Source of the DNA: Mycobacterium paragordonae
GTDB taxonomy: Bacteria; Actinomycetota; Actinomycetes; Mycobacteriales; Mycobacteriaceae
Reading direction: 5' to 3'
Length of the DNA: 64,000 nt
Assembly (NCBI RefSeq): GCF_003614435.1
Contig: NZ_CP025546.1
Span: 4,526,001 to 4,590,000 of the forward strand
Shown: positions 37,407 to 46,126 of the stretch, one piece after another
How positions within the stretch are numbered: the first letter of the stretch is position 1
Layout: each line of letters opens with the position of its first letter
Translations under genes and position numbers: made by a program
The notes under the pieces: generated by a model
Database searches by the model: none
What the model was told of the DNA's origin: nothing
Seen by the model: the letters and a program-made list of their open reading frames with translations, nothing else

Positions 37407-38695
37407 CCGATCCGGTCGTCGTCGCCGGACTGGCTGTCGAAACCCCGGGCGGCATCGACACCCCCGCCGCGTTGTGGCAGGCGCTGTGCGACCACCGCGA
37501 ACTGCTGTCGCCGTTTCCGCGGGATCGTGGCTGGCCCATCGACGATCTGCTGTCGGTGTCCGAGGCAGACGGCTGGGGCCGGGTCCCCGATTCGGGTGGA
37601 TTCCTCACCGGCGCAGCCCAATTCGATCCCCCGTTCTTCGGTATCACGCACCGCGAAGCGCTGGTGATGCATCCCCAGCAGCGGGTTGCGATGCGCGTCG
37701 CGTGGCGTGCTTTGGAGAACGCGGGCATCAATCCCGGCTCGGTCGAGGGCGAATTCGGTGGATGCTACGTCGGAATGTCGATGACCGAGTACGGCACCCG
37801 CACCGCCGTCGCCGATGACTACAGCGGCCACCGCACCGTGGGCATGGGCCAGCTCGGTGGAGCCGGGCGCATCTCCCACGGTCTGGGCCTGACCGGACCG
37901 TCCATGTGCATCGACTCGGCCTGCGGATCGTCGCTCACCGCACTGCAACTGGCCGTCAACGCGATCACAATGGACGAGTGCGAGTGGGCGCTGGCCGGCG
38001 CTGTCTGCGTGTTGGGTTCGCCGGCGGCCTTTTTCGAGTTCGCCAAGCTGCACGCCCTGTCCGACGACGGACACTGCCGTGCCTATTCCGAGGACGCGAC
38101 CGGCACCGTCTGGGGCGAGGGCGCGGGAATGCTGTTGCTGGAACGGGAATCTCGTGCGCGCCAACTCGGTCACCGGGTCTACGGACGGATCCTGGCCGCC
38201 CGCACCAATCACAACGGCAAGGGGAAACCGATCCTCGTTCCCCGGGTGCACGCGCAAGAACAAGTGGTGCGCAAGACGCTGGATGCGGCCGGTATCAATC
38301 CCGCCGACGTGGGAATGATCGAAGGGCACGGTACCGCAACACCGGCCGGTGACCCGGTGGAACTGCTGGCGCTCTTCAAGACCTACGGCGCGGCCGGATC
38401 CGAGGCCCTGCTCGGCTCGATCAAGTCCAATGCCGGGCACGCCCAGGCGGCCGCTGGGATTCTCGGACTGATCAAGGTCCTCCTGGCCGGCCGGCACGGC
38501 TACATTCCGCCAACCCTGTTCTCGGACAACCCCACCAAGAAGCTGGACTGGGATCTGACCGGCATCCGGCTCGCCACGAAGCTGACCGAATGGCAACCCA
38601 AGGACGGTGTTCGATACGGCGCCGCGTCGTCGTTCGGCGCCGGCGGCGCCAATGCCCACGCGATCGTCGCGATGCCCGCGCAGAACGACAAGTGA
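37403..38695 (+). CDS. mbtC: Mycobactin polyketide synthase MbtC (ketosynthase)
   Basis: 430-residue free-standing beta-ketoacyl synthase. The nucleophilic Cys is in IDSACGSSLTALQLA, with His residues in IEGHGTATPAGDP and IKSNAGHAQAAAGI. It condenses an acyl unit with malonate on the MbtD carrier, giving the beta-hydroxyacyl part of the siderophore after reduction. The GTG at 37403 overlaps the mbtT stop; the frame reading upstream to 37280 is a shadow inside mbtT. mbtD follows 7 bp later. Confidence 0.92.
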   Translation: MTDPVVVAGLAVETPGGIDTPAALWQALCDHRELLSPFPRDRGWPIDDLLSVSEADGWGRVPDSGGFLTGAAQFDPPFFGITHREALVMHPQQRVAMRVAWRALENAGINPGSVEGEFGGCYVGMSMTEYGTRTAVADDYSGHRTVGMGQLGGAGRISHGLGLTGPSMCIDSACGSSLTALQLAVNAITMDECEWALAGAVCVLGSPAAFFEFAKLHALSDDGHCRAYSEDATGTVWGEGAGMLLLERESRARQLGHRVYGRILAARTNHNGKGKPILVPRVHAQEQVVRKTLDAAGINPADVGMIEGHGTATPAGDPVELLALFKTYGAAGSEALLGSIKSNAGHAQAAAGILGLIKVLLAGRHGYIPPTLFSDNPTKKLDWDLTGIRLATKLTEWQPKDGVRYGAASSFGAGGANAHAIVAMPAQNDK

Positions 38696-38702
38696 GCGAA
38701 AC

Positions 38703-41700
38703 GTGACCCGCTATCTGCTCCCCAACGGCGCCATCCCCGTACTGCTGACGTCGGATAACCCCGAACTCATACCGGTCGATGCCGCTGCCCTGCTTGCCTA
38801 CCTGGCGGACCACCCCGAAGCGGCCCCGCACCTGATCGCCGCCATGCTGTTTCGTACCCGGGTCGCCCGCAAACACCGCGTCCTGGCACTGGTGCGCGAT
38901 CGCAAGGAATTGACCGAGGCCCTGCGGGCGATCGTCGACGACCGCGAGCACGGCTCGGTGCTGCGCGCCGATGCGGCCGCGGCAGCCCGCCGTCACGCGT
39001 ATGTCTTTCCCGGACAGGGCAGTCAACGGCCAGGCATGGGCAGGCGCTGGTATGACTCGGTTCCGGCGTACCGCGCCGAAGTCGAGCGCTGCGCAGCGGT
39101 TTTCGCCGAGTTGACCGGGCAGTCGCCGCTTGATTACCTGCTGAACGACCAGTTTGTCGCTCCGGGAGACGCAAGCGATGACGCACGCACGGTCCAGCCC
39201 GCGCTGTTCACCCAGATGGCCGGGCTCGCGGCGGTGTGGCGCTCGTTCGGCGTAGCGCCTGCCGTCACTATCGGGCACAGCCAGGGAGAGGTTGCCGCCG
39301 CCTACGTTTCGGGCCGGATCACGCTGGCCGACGCCGTCCGCGTGATCGCATTGCGGGCGCGCGCCGCCGACGGGCTGGGTGCCGGTGACTACGCGATGGC
39401 GGTGCTGGCCACGGATCGCGAGACGTGCGAGGACCTGGTGGCCCGCTGCGCCGGCTGGGCGCAGGTCTCGGCGGTGAATTCGCCTAACATGCATGCGATC
39501 TCGGGTGACCGGGAATCGGTGCAGAGCATCGTGGACACGTGTGCCGCGCGCGATGTCTTCGCCCGGATGATCCCCGTCCGATACCCGGCGCACACGGGAC
39601 TGATCAACGGTCTGCGGGACGAACTGTGCACCGGTATAGGTCGCGAGTTGTCCAGCCTGACGTTCTCGGACAGTGACATCGCCTGTCTCGGTGCCACTCT
39701 CGGCGGCCCCCTCACACCCGAGCAGCCGGTGGACCAGTACTGGTTCTGGAACCTGCGCAACACCGTTCGGTTTGACAAGGCGATGACCGCCGCACGCTCG
39801 TTCGACATCGACACCTACATCGAGCTGGCCGAACACCCGACATTGCAACTGGCGATCCAGGAGAACCTGACCCACGACGCCGGACGAAACAGCATGGTCG
39901 TCGGTACGTCCACCAGGACGGACAACGATCTCACCGACTTCACCCGCAATCTGATGCGCTGCGCGCTGCACGACCTGAACTACCCGTGGGACAGCCTCGC
40001 GACGGAAAGCCAGGGACCTCCGGCGTTGCCGTTGCCCGATTTCCCGAACACTCCGATGAACGAGATCGCGCTGTGGATGCCCTATGAACAGGGCTTGTCA
40101 CCGGCCGCGCGGAAGGCGTCCGCCGCCGGGCCGAACGTCGCAGAGCCGGACGTCTTGGGACCGACCGTCGTGGGACCGAACGTCGTGGCGCCGGACGTCG
40201 TGGTGCCGGACGTCGTAGCGCCGGAAGAAAACCTCGATCAGCCGGCGCCGCGAATGCTCGCCGAGAAGTGGGTGCGGCTGTCACGGCGCTCCCTGGTGCC
40301 GCCGCGAACCATCGGCATCATCGATCACACCGGCGCCGCCGCGGACCTCGCCGCGGCGCTGACCGTCGCTGCCGGTGATGTCGGCGCCACGGCCCGGGTG
40401 CTCAGCGCTGACGAAATTCGCACCGCCCCAGGTGATCTCAATGCATGTGTCATCCTACTGCCGCGGTCCGCGCAAGGCGGCGCGTCGGCAGCGGTGCACA
40501 GCGTGGCAACCTTCTTCGCCGAGCGGCGCTGGTGGCCCGGGGTCGTCGCCGGTATCACCGACTACTGGCTGGTGACCGTTGGTGGCGAGGCGGTCGTCAA
40601 CGGGGACCCGCCACCCGATCTGGCCCACGCAGGGGCAAGCGCCGGATTCCGTTGTGTGGGGGCTACCTACCCGGGCACGCGGTTCCGCCACCTCGACATC
40701 CCGGACGCAGGTCCCGCCGGCCCGGCCGAAGCCGTGGCCATCGTCGCGGCACTGCACACCGCGGAGGAATCCGAACTCGCGCTGCGCGACGGCGGTCTGT
40801 ACGCCAAACGCGTGGTCGACCACGACGCACCTGTGACCGGCACCGACGACCAACCCGCCGGCCACGTCCTCATCGTCGGCGGCACCGGCAAGCTCGGCCT
40901 CGAATTCTGCGAGCACTTCGCCCGCCGTGGCGCCCGCGAGATCACCCTGCTGAACCGTTCCGGCGAAACCGCTTCCGCGGCACAACGCTTGCAGACCATT
41001 CGCTCGGCTACCGGCATCGACATCCGGGTCGTCGCGTGCGATGTCAACGACACCGCCGCGGTATCCGCCTTGTCCGAGCAAGCCACTCCCGCGGATCTGA
41101 TCATCCATGCCGCGGTGGAGTATTCCGGCATCGAACTGCCGGACATCACGGCCGCGGCGGTCGACCATGCCCTGCAGGCCAAGGTGGTGGGCATCGCCCG
41201 GGTTCTGCACACGTTCCCCCGCGCCGAGGGCTGCCGGGTGGTGCTGTGCTCTTCGATCTCGGCCTCGGTCGGCGGACGCGGGCTGGCTCTGTACGCCGCC
41301 GGCAATCGAATGCTCGACGCGATGGCGTATCAACTCAGAGCCGAAGGCCTGGACTGCGTTTCGGTGCAGTGGGGTCACTGGCGAGTCCATCTCGAAGAGT
41401 CCGGATCGGCGATGCTGGCCGGTCTCGGTGTCGTCCCTATGCGTCCCGCCGACGCGCTCGCGGTGAACGTGTCAGGGTTGCGGGGGAACGCGATTGTCGC
41501 CGCCTTCGAGCTGCATCGCGCACGGTCGGTGCTGGAAGCCTGCGGTCGTGGTTCGCTGCTGTCCCAACTGAATTCCGCAGCCCAGCGCCCGGCCGAACCA
41601 CCGGCCCGGCCCCGGGAGAACGGCGCGGGGCTTTCCCAGCGGTTGGTGAGCCTGCTGGCGCAAGCGATCGGGGCCGACAGCGCCGACACCATCGACATTG

Positions 41701-41849
41701 CGGTCCCGATGGTGGCTATCGGCCTGGACTCATTGCAGGCCTTGGAGTTTCGGCGCCGCGTCAAGGCAGAATTGAATCGCGACCTGGAGGTGGCCGACCT
41801 GCTGGGCGGGGCGACGATCGCGGAACTGCTGGCCAAGCTCGACGCTTAG
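38703..41849 (+). CDS. mbtD: Mycobactin polyketide synthase MbtD: acyltransferase - ketoreductase - carrier
   Basis: 1048 residues (about 1004 in M. tuberculosis). The acyltransferase at about 95-440 has [12 protein letters not shown] and [12 protein letters not shown] repetitive linker lies at 476-505. A degenerate Rossmann region precedes the ketoreductase at about 715-920 ([35 protein letters not shown] carrying Ser, Tyr and Asn). The acyl carrier near 1010 has [13 protein letters not shown]. With MbtC it makes the beta-hydroxyacyl unit. The GTG at 38703 is the plausible start. The stop overlaps convergent mbtH by 4 bp. Confidence 0.92.
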   Translation: MTRYLLPNGAIPVLLTSDNPELIPVDAAALLAYLADHPEAAPHLIAAMLFRTRVARKHRVLALVRDRKELTEALRAIVDDREHGSVLRADAAAAARRHAYVFPGQGSQRPGMGRRWYDSVPAYRAEVERCAAVFAELTGQSPLDYLLNDQFVAPGDASDDARTVQPALFTQMAGLAAVWRSFGVAPAVTIGHSQGEVAAAYVSGRITLADAVRVIALRARAADGLGAGDYAMAVLATDRETCEDLVARCAGWAQVSAVNSPNMHAISGDRESVQSIVDTCAARDVFARMIPVRYPAHTGLINGLRDELCTGIGRELSSLTFSDSDIACLGATLGGPLTPEQPVDQYWFWNLRNTVRFDKAMTAARSFDIDTYIELAEHPTLQLAIQENLTHDAGRNSMVVGTSTRTDNDLTDFTRNLMRCALHDLNYPWDSLATESQGPPALPLPDFPNTPMNEIALWMPYEQGLSPAARKASAAGPNVAEPDVLGPTVVGPNVVAPDVVVPDVVAPEENLDQPAPRMLAEKWVRLSRRSLVPPRTIGIIDHTGAAADLAAALTVAAGDVGATARVLSADEIRTAPGDLNACVILLPRSAQGGASAAVHSVATFFAERRWWPGVVAGITDYWLVTVGGEAVVNGDPPPDLAHAGASAGFRCVGATYPGTRFRHLDIPDAGPAGPAEAVAIVAALHTAEESELALRDGGLYAKRVVDHDAPVTGTDDQPAGHVLIVGGTGKLGLEFCEHFARRGAREITLLNRSGETASAAQRLQTIRSATGIDIRVVACDVNDTAAVSALSEQATPADLIIHAAVEYSGIELPDITAAAVDHALQAKVVGIARVLHTFPRAEGCRVVLCSSISASVGGRGLALYAAGNRMLDAMAYQLRAEGLDCVSVQWGHWRVHLEESGSAMLAGLGVVPMRPADALAVNVSGLRGNAIVAAFELHRARSVLEACGRGSLLSQLNSAAQRPAEPPARPRENGAGLSQRLVSLLAQAIGADSADTIDIAVPMVAIGLDSLQALEFRRRVKAELNRDLEVADLLGGATIAELLAKLDA
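40128..40217 (+). repeat. Six 15-bp tandem repeats in the mbtD linker
   Basis: Six consecutive 15-bp units encode a five-residue motif x-P-(N/D/T)-V-(A/L/V): [30 protein letters not shown]. They lie between the acyltransferase and reductase parts of MbtD (residues 476-505), in frame, and could change in number without disturbing the domains. Confidence 0.85.
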
Positions 41850-42055
41850 CGCATCGCCTCGCGCAGGGTTCGCGGGCGCATGTCGGTCCAATTCCGCTGC
41901 ACGTAGTCGAGACAGTCCGCGCGGGTAGCCGGGGCGCAGACCATCCGCCAGCCCGCAGGCACCTCGACCGCATCCGGCCACAGGGTGTGCTGTCCCTCGG
42001 CGTTGACCAGCACCGAGAACAGCCCGCCCGTGTCGTCAAACGGGTTGGTATGCAC
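41846..42055 (-). CDS. mbtH: MbtH protein
   Basis: 69-residue founding-type MbtH protein, a partner that many NRPS adenylation domains need for solubility and activity. The family pattern is complete: [24 protein letters not shown], then VPAGWRMV and [18 protein letters not shown], with the invariant Trp residues. Its start lies 20 bp inside mbtG, so it is translationally coupled. It should serve MbtB, MbtE and MbtF. Confidence 0.96.
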   Translation of the reverse strand: MHTNPFDDTGGLFSVLVNAEGQHTLWPDAVEVPAGWRMVCAPATRADCLDYVQRNWTDMRPRTLREAMR

Positions 42056-43322
42056 CGCTTCTCCCGACCGGCGGACTTGCGGCCACCACCCCGGCGCCGA
42101 GGACGCGATCGGACAGCAGCCCCAGGCAGCTCAGATTGGGGAAACCCGGGCCCTCGTTCAGTCCGGACAGATTGGGCAGCACCAGCCTCGGGGTGACTCC
42201 GGCGACGGCGAGGTCGGGACCGATCGACTCCTCGATCCGTTCCCCGGTCAGCGGGCCACCAAGCTCCAGCTCCAGCAGGTCGACGGCGTCCTGGCTCAGC
42301 AGCGGCAGGAACCACAGCGCGTCCGCACCGGAGCCGTCGATGACGAGGTCGAAATCGTGCACGCTCTCCTGTAGTTCGCCGCAATGGTCGGTCTGCAGGG
42401 TGATCCAGATGCGCTCGTGACGGTCGACGACCTTCGCCACCCGCCCGCGTAAATGCTTGATCCGCTCGTCGGCGAGCAGTAGCTCCTGCACCCGCGCGGA
42501 GAACACCCCGCGATCGGTGCGGGCAATGCAGTCCCGCCGTTCCGGCAGCGTCAGACTGCGCCAGTGGGTGGGATCGGAGAACAGCGAGTTCTCGAAGAAG
42601 CCCTCACCGCGGGTGAACAGCGTGGCCTGCGGCGAGATGGCCGTGATCGTCGAAACGCGATGATGGAAAAGCTCATTGAGCATCGAAGCGGCCGTCTCGC
42701 CGCCACCGATCACCGCAACGTTCTCGGCGACGATCCGGTTGTGGCGCGACGTGCGCTCCCAGAATTGGGCGATGGACAGCATCCGCGGGTCGCCGGAGAG
42801 CATGGATCGTTGCGGCTGGCCTGGACCGGTCATCATCACCGCGCCGGCCGACAGCGCCGCATCCCGCGTGTGCAACTTCCACCGCTGGCCCTGCACCGAC
42901 ATCTGAATCAGTTCACCGCGAACGACTTTCAGGTCCACCATTTCGGCAACCCAGCGCAGGTATCGCGCCCAGGTGTCGTGCGTGGGCGCGGGCCTGCCCC
43001 GGTCCACCCAGCCGACGAACTGATCGATCGCGACCAGATACGCCTGCCAACTCCACCGCATCATCCGCTCGTCGACTTCGGCGTCGCGACCGGGTACCAG
43101 CGACGAGCGGTAGGGGAAGCCCACGTCCTTCTCGGGGCTGGTGCCCAACCGCTGCCGGCCGTCGGTCCAACCGCCGCCGGCGACCCAGTTGGCAGCGATA
43201 CCGGAGCGCTCGATGGCGACGATGTCCGCGGTCTCCACACCCATTTCGCGCAGTGCCGCCGCTTTTGCGGCCACCGCCACGGCCTTTGCACCGGCCCCGA
43301 TGATCGCGAGGGTTTCACCCAT
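42036..43322 (-). CDS. mbtG: Lysine N6-monooxygenase MbtG
   Basis: FAD- and NADPH-dependent enzyme that hydroxylates the lysine side chains for the hydroxamate iron ligands. 428 residues: N-terminal FAD site [16 protein letters not shown], conserved [27 protein letters not shown] site [18 protein letters not shown], and C-terminal [21 protein letters not shown]. The ATG at 43322 fits the family start; a GTG at 43349 with a better upstream GGGAG is possible. Its promoter is probably under the divergent iron box at 43418. Confidence 0.94.
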   Translation of the reverse strand: MGETLAIIGAGAKAVAVAAKAAALREMGVETADIVAIERSGIAANWVAGGGWTDGRQRLGTSPEKDVGFPYRSSLVPGRDAEVDERMMRWSWQAYLVAIDQFVGWVDRGRPAPTHDTWARYLRWVAEMVDLKVVRGELIQMSVQGQRWKLHTRDAALSAGAVMMTGPGQPQRSMLSGDPRMLSIAQFWERTSRHNRIVAENVAVIGGGETAASMLNELFHHRVSTITAISPQATLFTRGEGFFENSLFSDPTHWRSLTLPERRDCIARTDRGVFSARVQELLLADERIKHLRGRVAKVVDRHERIWITLQTDHCGELQESVHDFDLVIDGSGADALWFLPLLSQDAVDLLELELGGPLTGERIEESIGPDLAVAGVTPRLVLPNLSGLNEGPGFPNLSCLGLLSDRVLGAGVVAASPPVGRSGAYQPV

Positions 43323-43417
43323 CGTGCACCCGACGAGATTCTGGGGCACGGAGGCGGCATCTCCCGCTTGTCACTGCGTCGGCGAATGATGCGCCGCCCA
43401 CAACCCCACCTCCCGGC

Positions 43418-43459
43418 TTAGCTCAGGCTGTCCTAACTTTGTGTACGCTACCCTATATT
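43418..43459. promoter_or_regulatory. IdeR iron box and promoter between mbtG and mbtA
   Basis: TTAGCTCAGGCTGTCCTAA (43418-43436) matches 15 of 19 IdeR consensus positions. TATATT (43454-43459) is a probable mbtA -10, placing the box over its -35 region. M. tuberculosis has an IdeR box in the mbtA-mbtB intergenic region with the same role. Confidence 0.82.
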
Positions 43460-43496
43460 CGTGGGGCATACACCCCCGCCCCGAGGAGCTGTCGAG

Positions 43497-45116
43497 TTGT
43501 CGCGTGACTCTGGTTCGCTTGACGGGTTCGTCTCATTTCCGTCTGACCGGGCCGCCGCCTACCGGGCCGCCGGCTACTGGTCCGGCCGGAGCCTGGGCGC
43601 GGTGCTTCGCGATGCCGCGTCGAGTTGGCCCGATCGGCCGGCGGTAATCGATACGGCCGACAGCTTCACCTACGCCGAACTGGACCGACTCGCCGATGAG
43701 GCGGCCGCCGGGTTCGCCGCGCTGCCGATCCGCCCCGGCGACCGCGTGCTGCTGCAGCTGCCCAACTCATGCCGATTCGCCGTCGCACTGTTCGGGCTGC
43801 TGCGTGCCGGCGCGATTCCGGTGATGTGCCTGCCCGGCCACCGACTAGCGGAACTGACTCATTTTGCGCAGATCAGCGATGCGGTCGGCGCGGTGATCAC
43901 GGACACCGCGGGTGGATTCGACTACCGGCAGCTGGCCGCGGCGCTGCAGGCCTCGCGGCCACGCCTGCGCCACGTTGTTGTCGACGGGGATCCAGGCCCG
44001 TTCCTGCCCTGGTCGGCTCTGTCCGGTCAGCCCGATGTGACTCCCCCGGTCGTCGACACCGCCTCGCCCGCGCTGCTGCTGGTGTCGGGCGGCACCACCG
44101 GGCTGCCCAAGCTGATCCCCCGCACCCACGACGACTACGTCTACAACGCCACCGCCAGCGCCCGGCTGTGCGCGATGACCAGCGCCGACACCTACCTGGC
44201 CGCGTTGCCGGCGGCGCACAACTTTCCGCTGGCGTGCCCCGGCATCCTCGGCGCGATGACCGTCGGAGCGACGGTGGTATTCGGTGACGACCCGAGCCCG
44301 GAGGCGGCCTTCGCCGTGATCGAACGACACGGCGTCACGGTCACCGCCCTGGTCCCGGCATTGGCCAAATTGTGGGCGCAGGCCTGCGATTGGGAACCGG
44401 TGACGCCGAAATCGTTGCGGCTGTTGCAGGTTGGCGGCTCGAAGCTGGAACCGGAGGATGCCCGCCAGGTGCGCGAAGCGCTGTGCCAGGGACTACAGCA
44501 GGTTTTCGGCATGGCAGAGGGGCTGCTGAACTTCACCCGTTTGGACGACCCGCCCGAGATACTCGAGCACACCCAGGGCCGGCCACTGAGCCCGGCAGAC
44601 GAAGTGCGCGTCGTCGATGGCGCCGGCCGGGAGGTGCGCCCGGGTGGCGAAGGTGAGCTGTTGGTCCGCGGCCCGTACACGATCAACGGTTACTTCCGCG
44701 CCGAACGCGACAACGAGCGCAGCTTCGACCCGGACGGCTTCTACCGCAGCGGGGATCTGGTCCGCCGGCGTGAGGACGGCTACCTGGTGGTCACCGGCCG
44801 GATCAAGGACGTCATCTGTCGATGCGGTGAGACCATCGGCGCGCAGGACATCGAAGAGCAGTTGCTGACTCACCCAGACGTCTGGTCGGTGGCGGCGGTT
44901 CCGCTGCCCGATCCGGATCTCGGCGAAAGAATCTGCGCTGCAGTTGTTTTCAGTGGCAAGTCGGCGACATTGGCAGAATTGAACGGCCATCTGGAGCGCC
45001 GCGGGATGGCTAGCCACGCCCGCCTCGATCAAGTCGTCGCGTTTCCGGCTCTGCCCACCACCGCGATCGGCAAGATCGACAAGAAGGCCATCGTCGCCCA
45101 GTTGACGACTCCGTAA
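43497..45116 (+). CDS. mbtA: Salicylate-AMP ligase MbtA
   Basis: Activates salicylate as the adenylate and loads it on the MbtB aryl carrier. 539 residues: the family N terminus FVSFPSDRAAAYRAAGYWSG, P-loop LLLVSGGTTGLPKLIPRTHDDY, QVFGMAEGLLNFTR, the RSGDLV motif and the C-terminal catalytic Lys in TTAIGKIDKKAIV. A TTG at 43497 with GAGGAG 8 nt upstream is preferred to the in-frame GTG at 43461. The iron box upstream ties it to iron limitation. Confidence 0.94.
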   Translation: MSRDSGSLDGFVSFPSDRAAAYRAAGYWSGRSLGAVLRDAASSWPDRPAVIDTADSFTYAELDRLADEAAAGFAALPIRPGDRVLLQLPNSCRFAVALFGLLRAGAIPVMCLPGHRLAELTHFAQISDAVGAVITDTAGGFDYRQLAAALQASRPRLRHVVVDGDPGPFLPWSALSGQPDVTPPVVDTASPALLLVSGGTTGLPKLIPRTHDDYVYNATASARLCAMTSADTYLAALPAAHNFPLACPGILGAMTVGATVVFGDDPSPEAAFAVIERHGVTVTALVPALAKLWAQACDWEPVTPKSLRLLQVGGSKLEPEDARQVREALCQGLQQVFGMAEGLLNFTRLDDPPEILEHTQGRPLSPADEVRVVDGAGREVRPGGEGELLVRGPYTINGYFRAERDNERSFDPDGFYRSGDLVRRREDGYLVVTGRIKDVICRCGETIGAQDIEEQLLTHPDVWSVAAVPLPDPDLGERICAAVVFSGKSATLAELNGHLERRGMASHARLDQVVAFPALPTTAIGKIDKKAIVAQLTTP

Positions 45117-45251
45117 ATCTCGCTCCTAGATCTCACCAGGGGAACCCGCCCGCTTGTCAGCGGAGCGGGCAATTGCGGCACCGGCTAGAAATCGTCGATA
45201 GCAGACGGTAGTGTTCTCTAAGTTCACTGGCGGAGGGGAAGGGATCAACAC

Positions 45252-45683
45252 GTGATTCCGGGTCTGTTCGGCTTACTGACGATCATTTCCCTTGCGCTGA
45301 TGCTGATGCTCGCGACCGTCGCGTCGCTGTACGTCAGAAAGCTGCGCAACCGGCAATCGACTCAGCTGAGCGAAGAGATGGGGAGCTCCAAGGTCGTCCT
45401 GGGCAAACTGCGCAAACGCGAACCGATGTCGCAGGATGAATTGACGTACGCGAAACAGATTGTCGCCGACCGTAGCTCCCCGATGGCGCTGGCCATCCCC
45501 GGCATGATCTTCATGCTGGGGTGCTTCTACGTGTTCGGCAGCCTGGAACACCTGCACGGTGCGCGGCCCTCCGAGCGAACATTCCTCGGGGTCATCCCGA
45601 TGCTGACGTCCACCAACCTCGCCCTTCGCATGCTCAGCAGCAGGCGACTGAAAAGACGTTTGCGGACGGCGGTGTCAGCCTGA
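45252..45683 (+). CDS. Unknown small membrane protein in the mbtA-mmpSL operon
   Basis: 143 residues, family not recognised. An N-terminal helix (GLFGLLTIISLALMLMLATVASLYV), a charged middle (RKLRNRQSTQLSEEMGSSKVVLGKLRKREPMSQDE), and a second hydrophobic stretch (MALAIPGMIFMLGCFYVFGSLEHLHG) suggest two membrane helices. The GTG at 45252 follows GGAGGGGAAGGG. Its stop overlaps the mmpS start (TGATG), so it may be an accessory part of the MmpS/MmpL exporter. Confidence 0.75.
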   Translation: MIPGLFGLLTIISLALMLMLATVASLYVRKLRNRQSTQLSEEMGSSKVVLGKLRKREPMSQDELTYAKQIVADRSSPMALAIPGMIFMLGCFYVFGSLEHLHGARPSERTFLGVIPMLTSTNLALRMLSSRRLKRRLRTAVSA

Positions 45684-46126
45684 TGACGCCCCGTTCATTT
45701 GGCAGGACCGCGTTGCAGCGCGCCTGGATGCCGTTGGTCGCCGTCGTCGTAGTCGGTGCCGGCCTGATTGGCATGTGGAAGGTTCACCAGTTCTCCGAGC
45801 CCACCCCAGTCCCCACCGTCAACGGGCCGCAGGCACCGCCGGACTTCAATCCCAAACAGCTCACCTACGAGTTGTACGGCTCCGTCGGGGACGGCGGGAT
45901 GCTGGTGTACGCGGATGTCGACGGGCATCCGCATCGCGTCGATGTCACGACGTTGCCGTGGTCACACACCGAAACGACCACGCTCACCGTGGTTTCGGGC
46001 AGTATCTCGGCGCAGGTTCACGGCGGTCAGCTCGGCTGCCGGATCCGGGTCGACGGCGTCGTCCGCAATGAGCAGTCCGATGACCATCAGGATGCCCATG
46101 TCTTCTGCATAGTGAAGTCCGCATGA
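45683..46126 (+). CDS. MmpS-family membrane-anchored accessory protein
   Basis: 147 residues: one N-terminal membrane helix (WMPLVAVVVVGAGLIGMWKVHQF), then a periplasmic beta domain with NPKQLTYELYGSVGDGGMLVYADVDGHPHRVDVTTLPWSHTET, diagnostic of MmpS. MmpS4 and MmpS5 partner MmpL4 and MmpL5 in mycobactin and carboxymycobactin export in M. tuberculosis. Starts with ATG overlapping the preceding stop, and its stop overlaps the mmpL start. I do not assign it to MmpS4 or MmpS5. Confidence 0.92.
   Translation: MTPRSFGRTALQRAWMPLVAVVVVGAGLIGMWKVHQFSEPTPVPTVNGPQAPPDFNPKQLTYELYGSVGDGGMLVYADVDGHPHRVDVTTLPWSHTETTTLTVVSGSISAQVHGGQLGCRIRVDGVVRNEQSDDHQDAHVFCIVKSA

Noticed and set aside
45117..45251. A fifth iron box before the 143-residue gene
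   Set aside because: Only a short TCTAAGTTC stretch was found, well below the IdeR consensus; the gene more likely reads on from mbtA or from an unrelated promoter.
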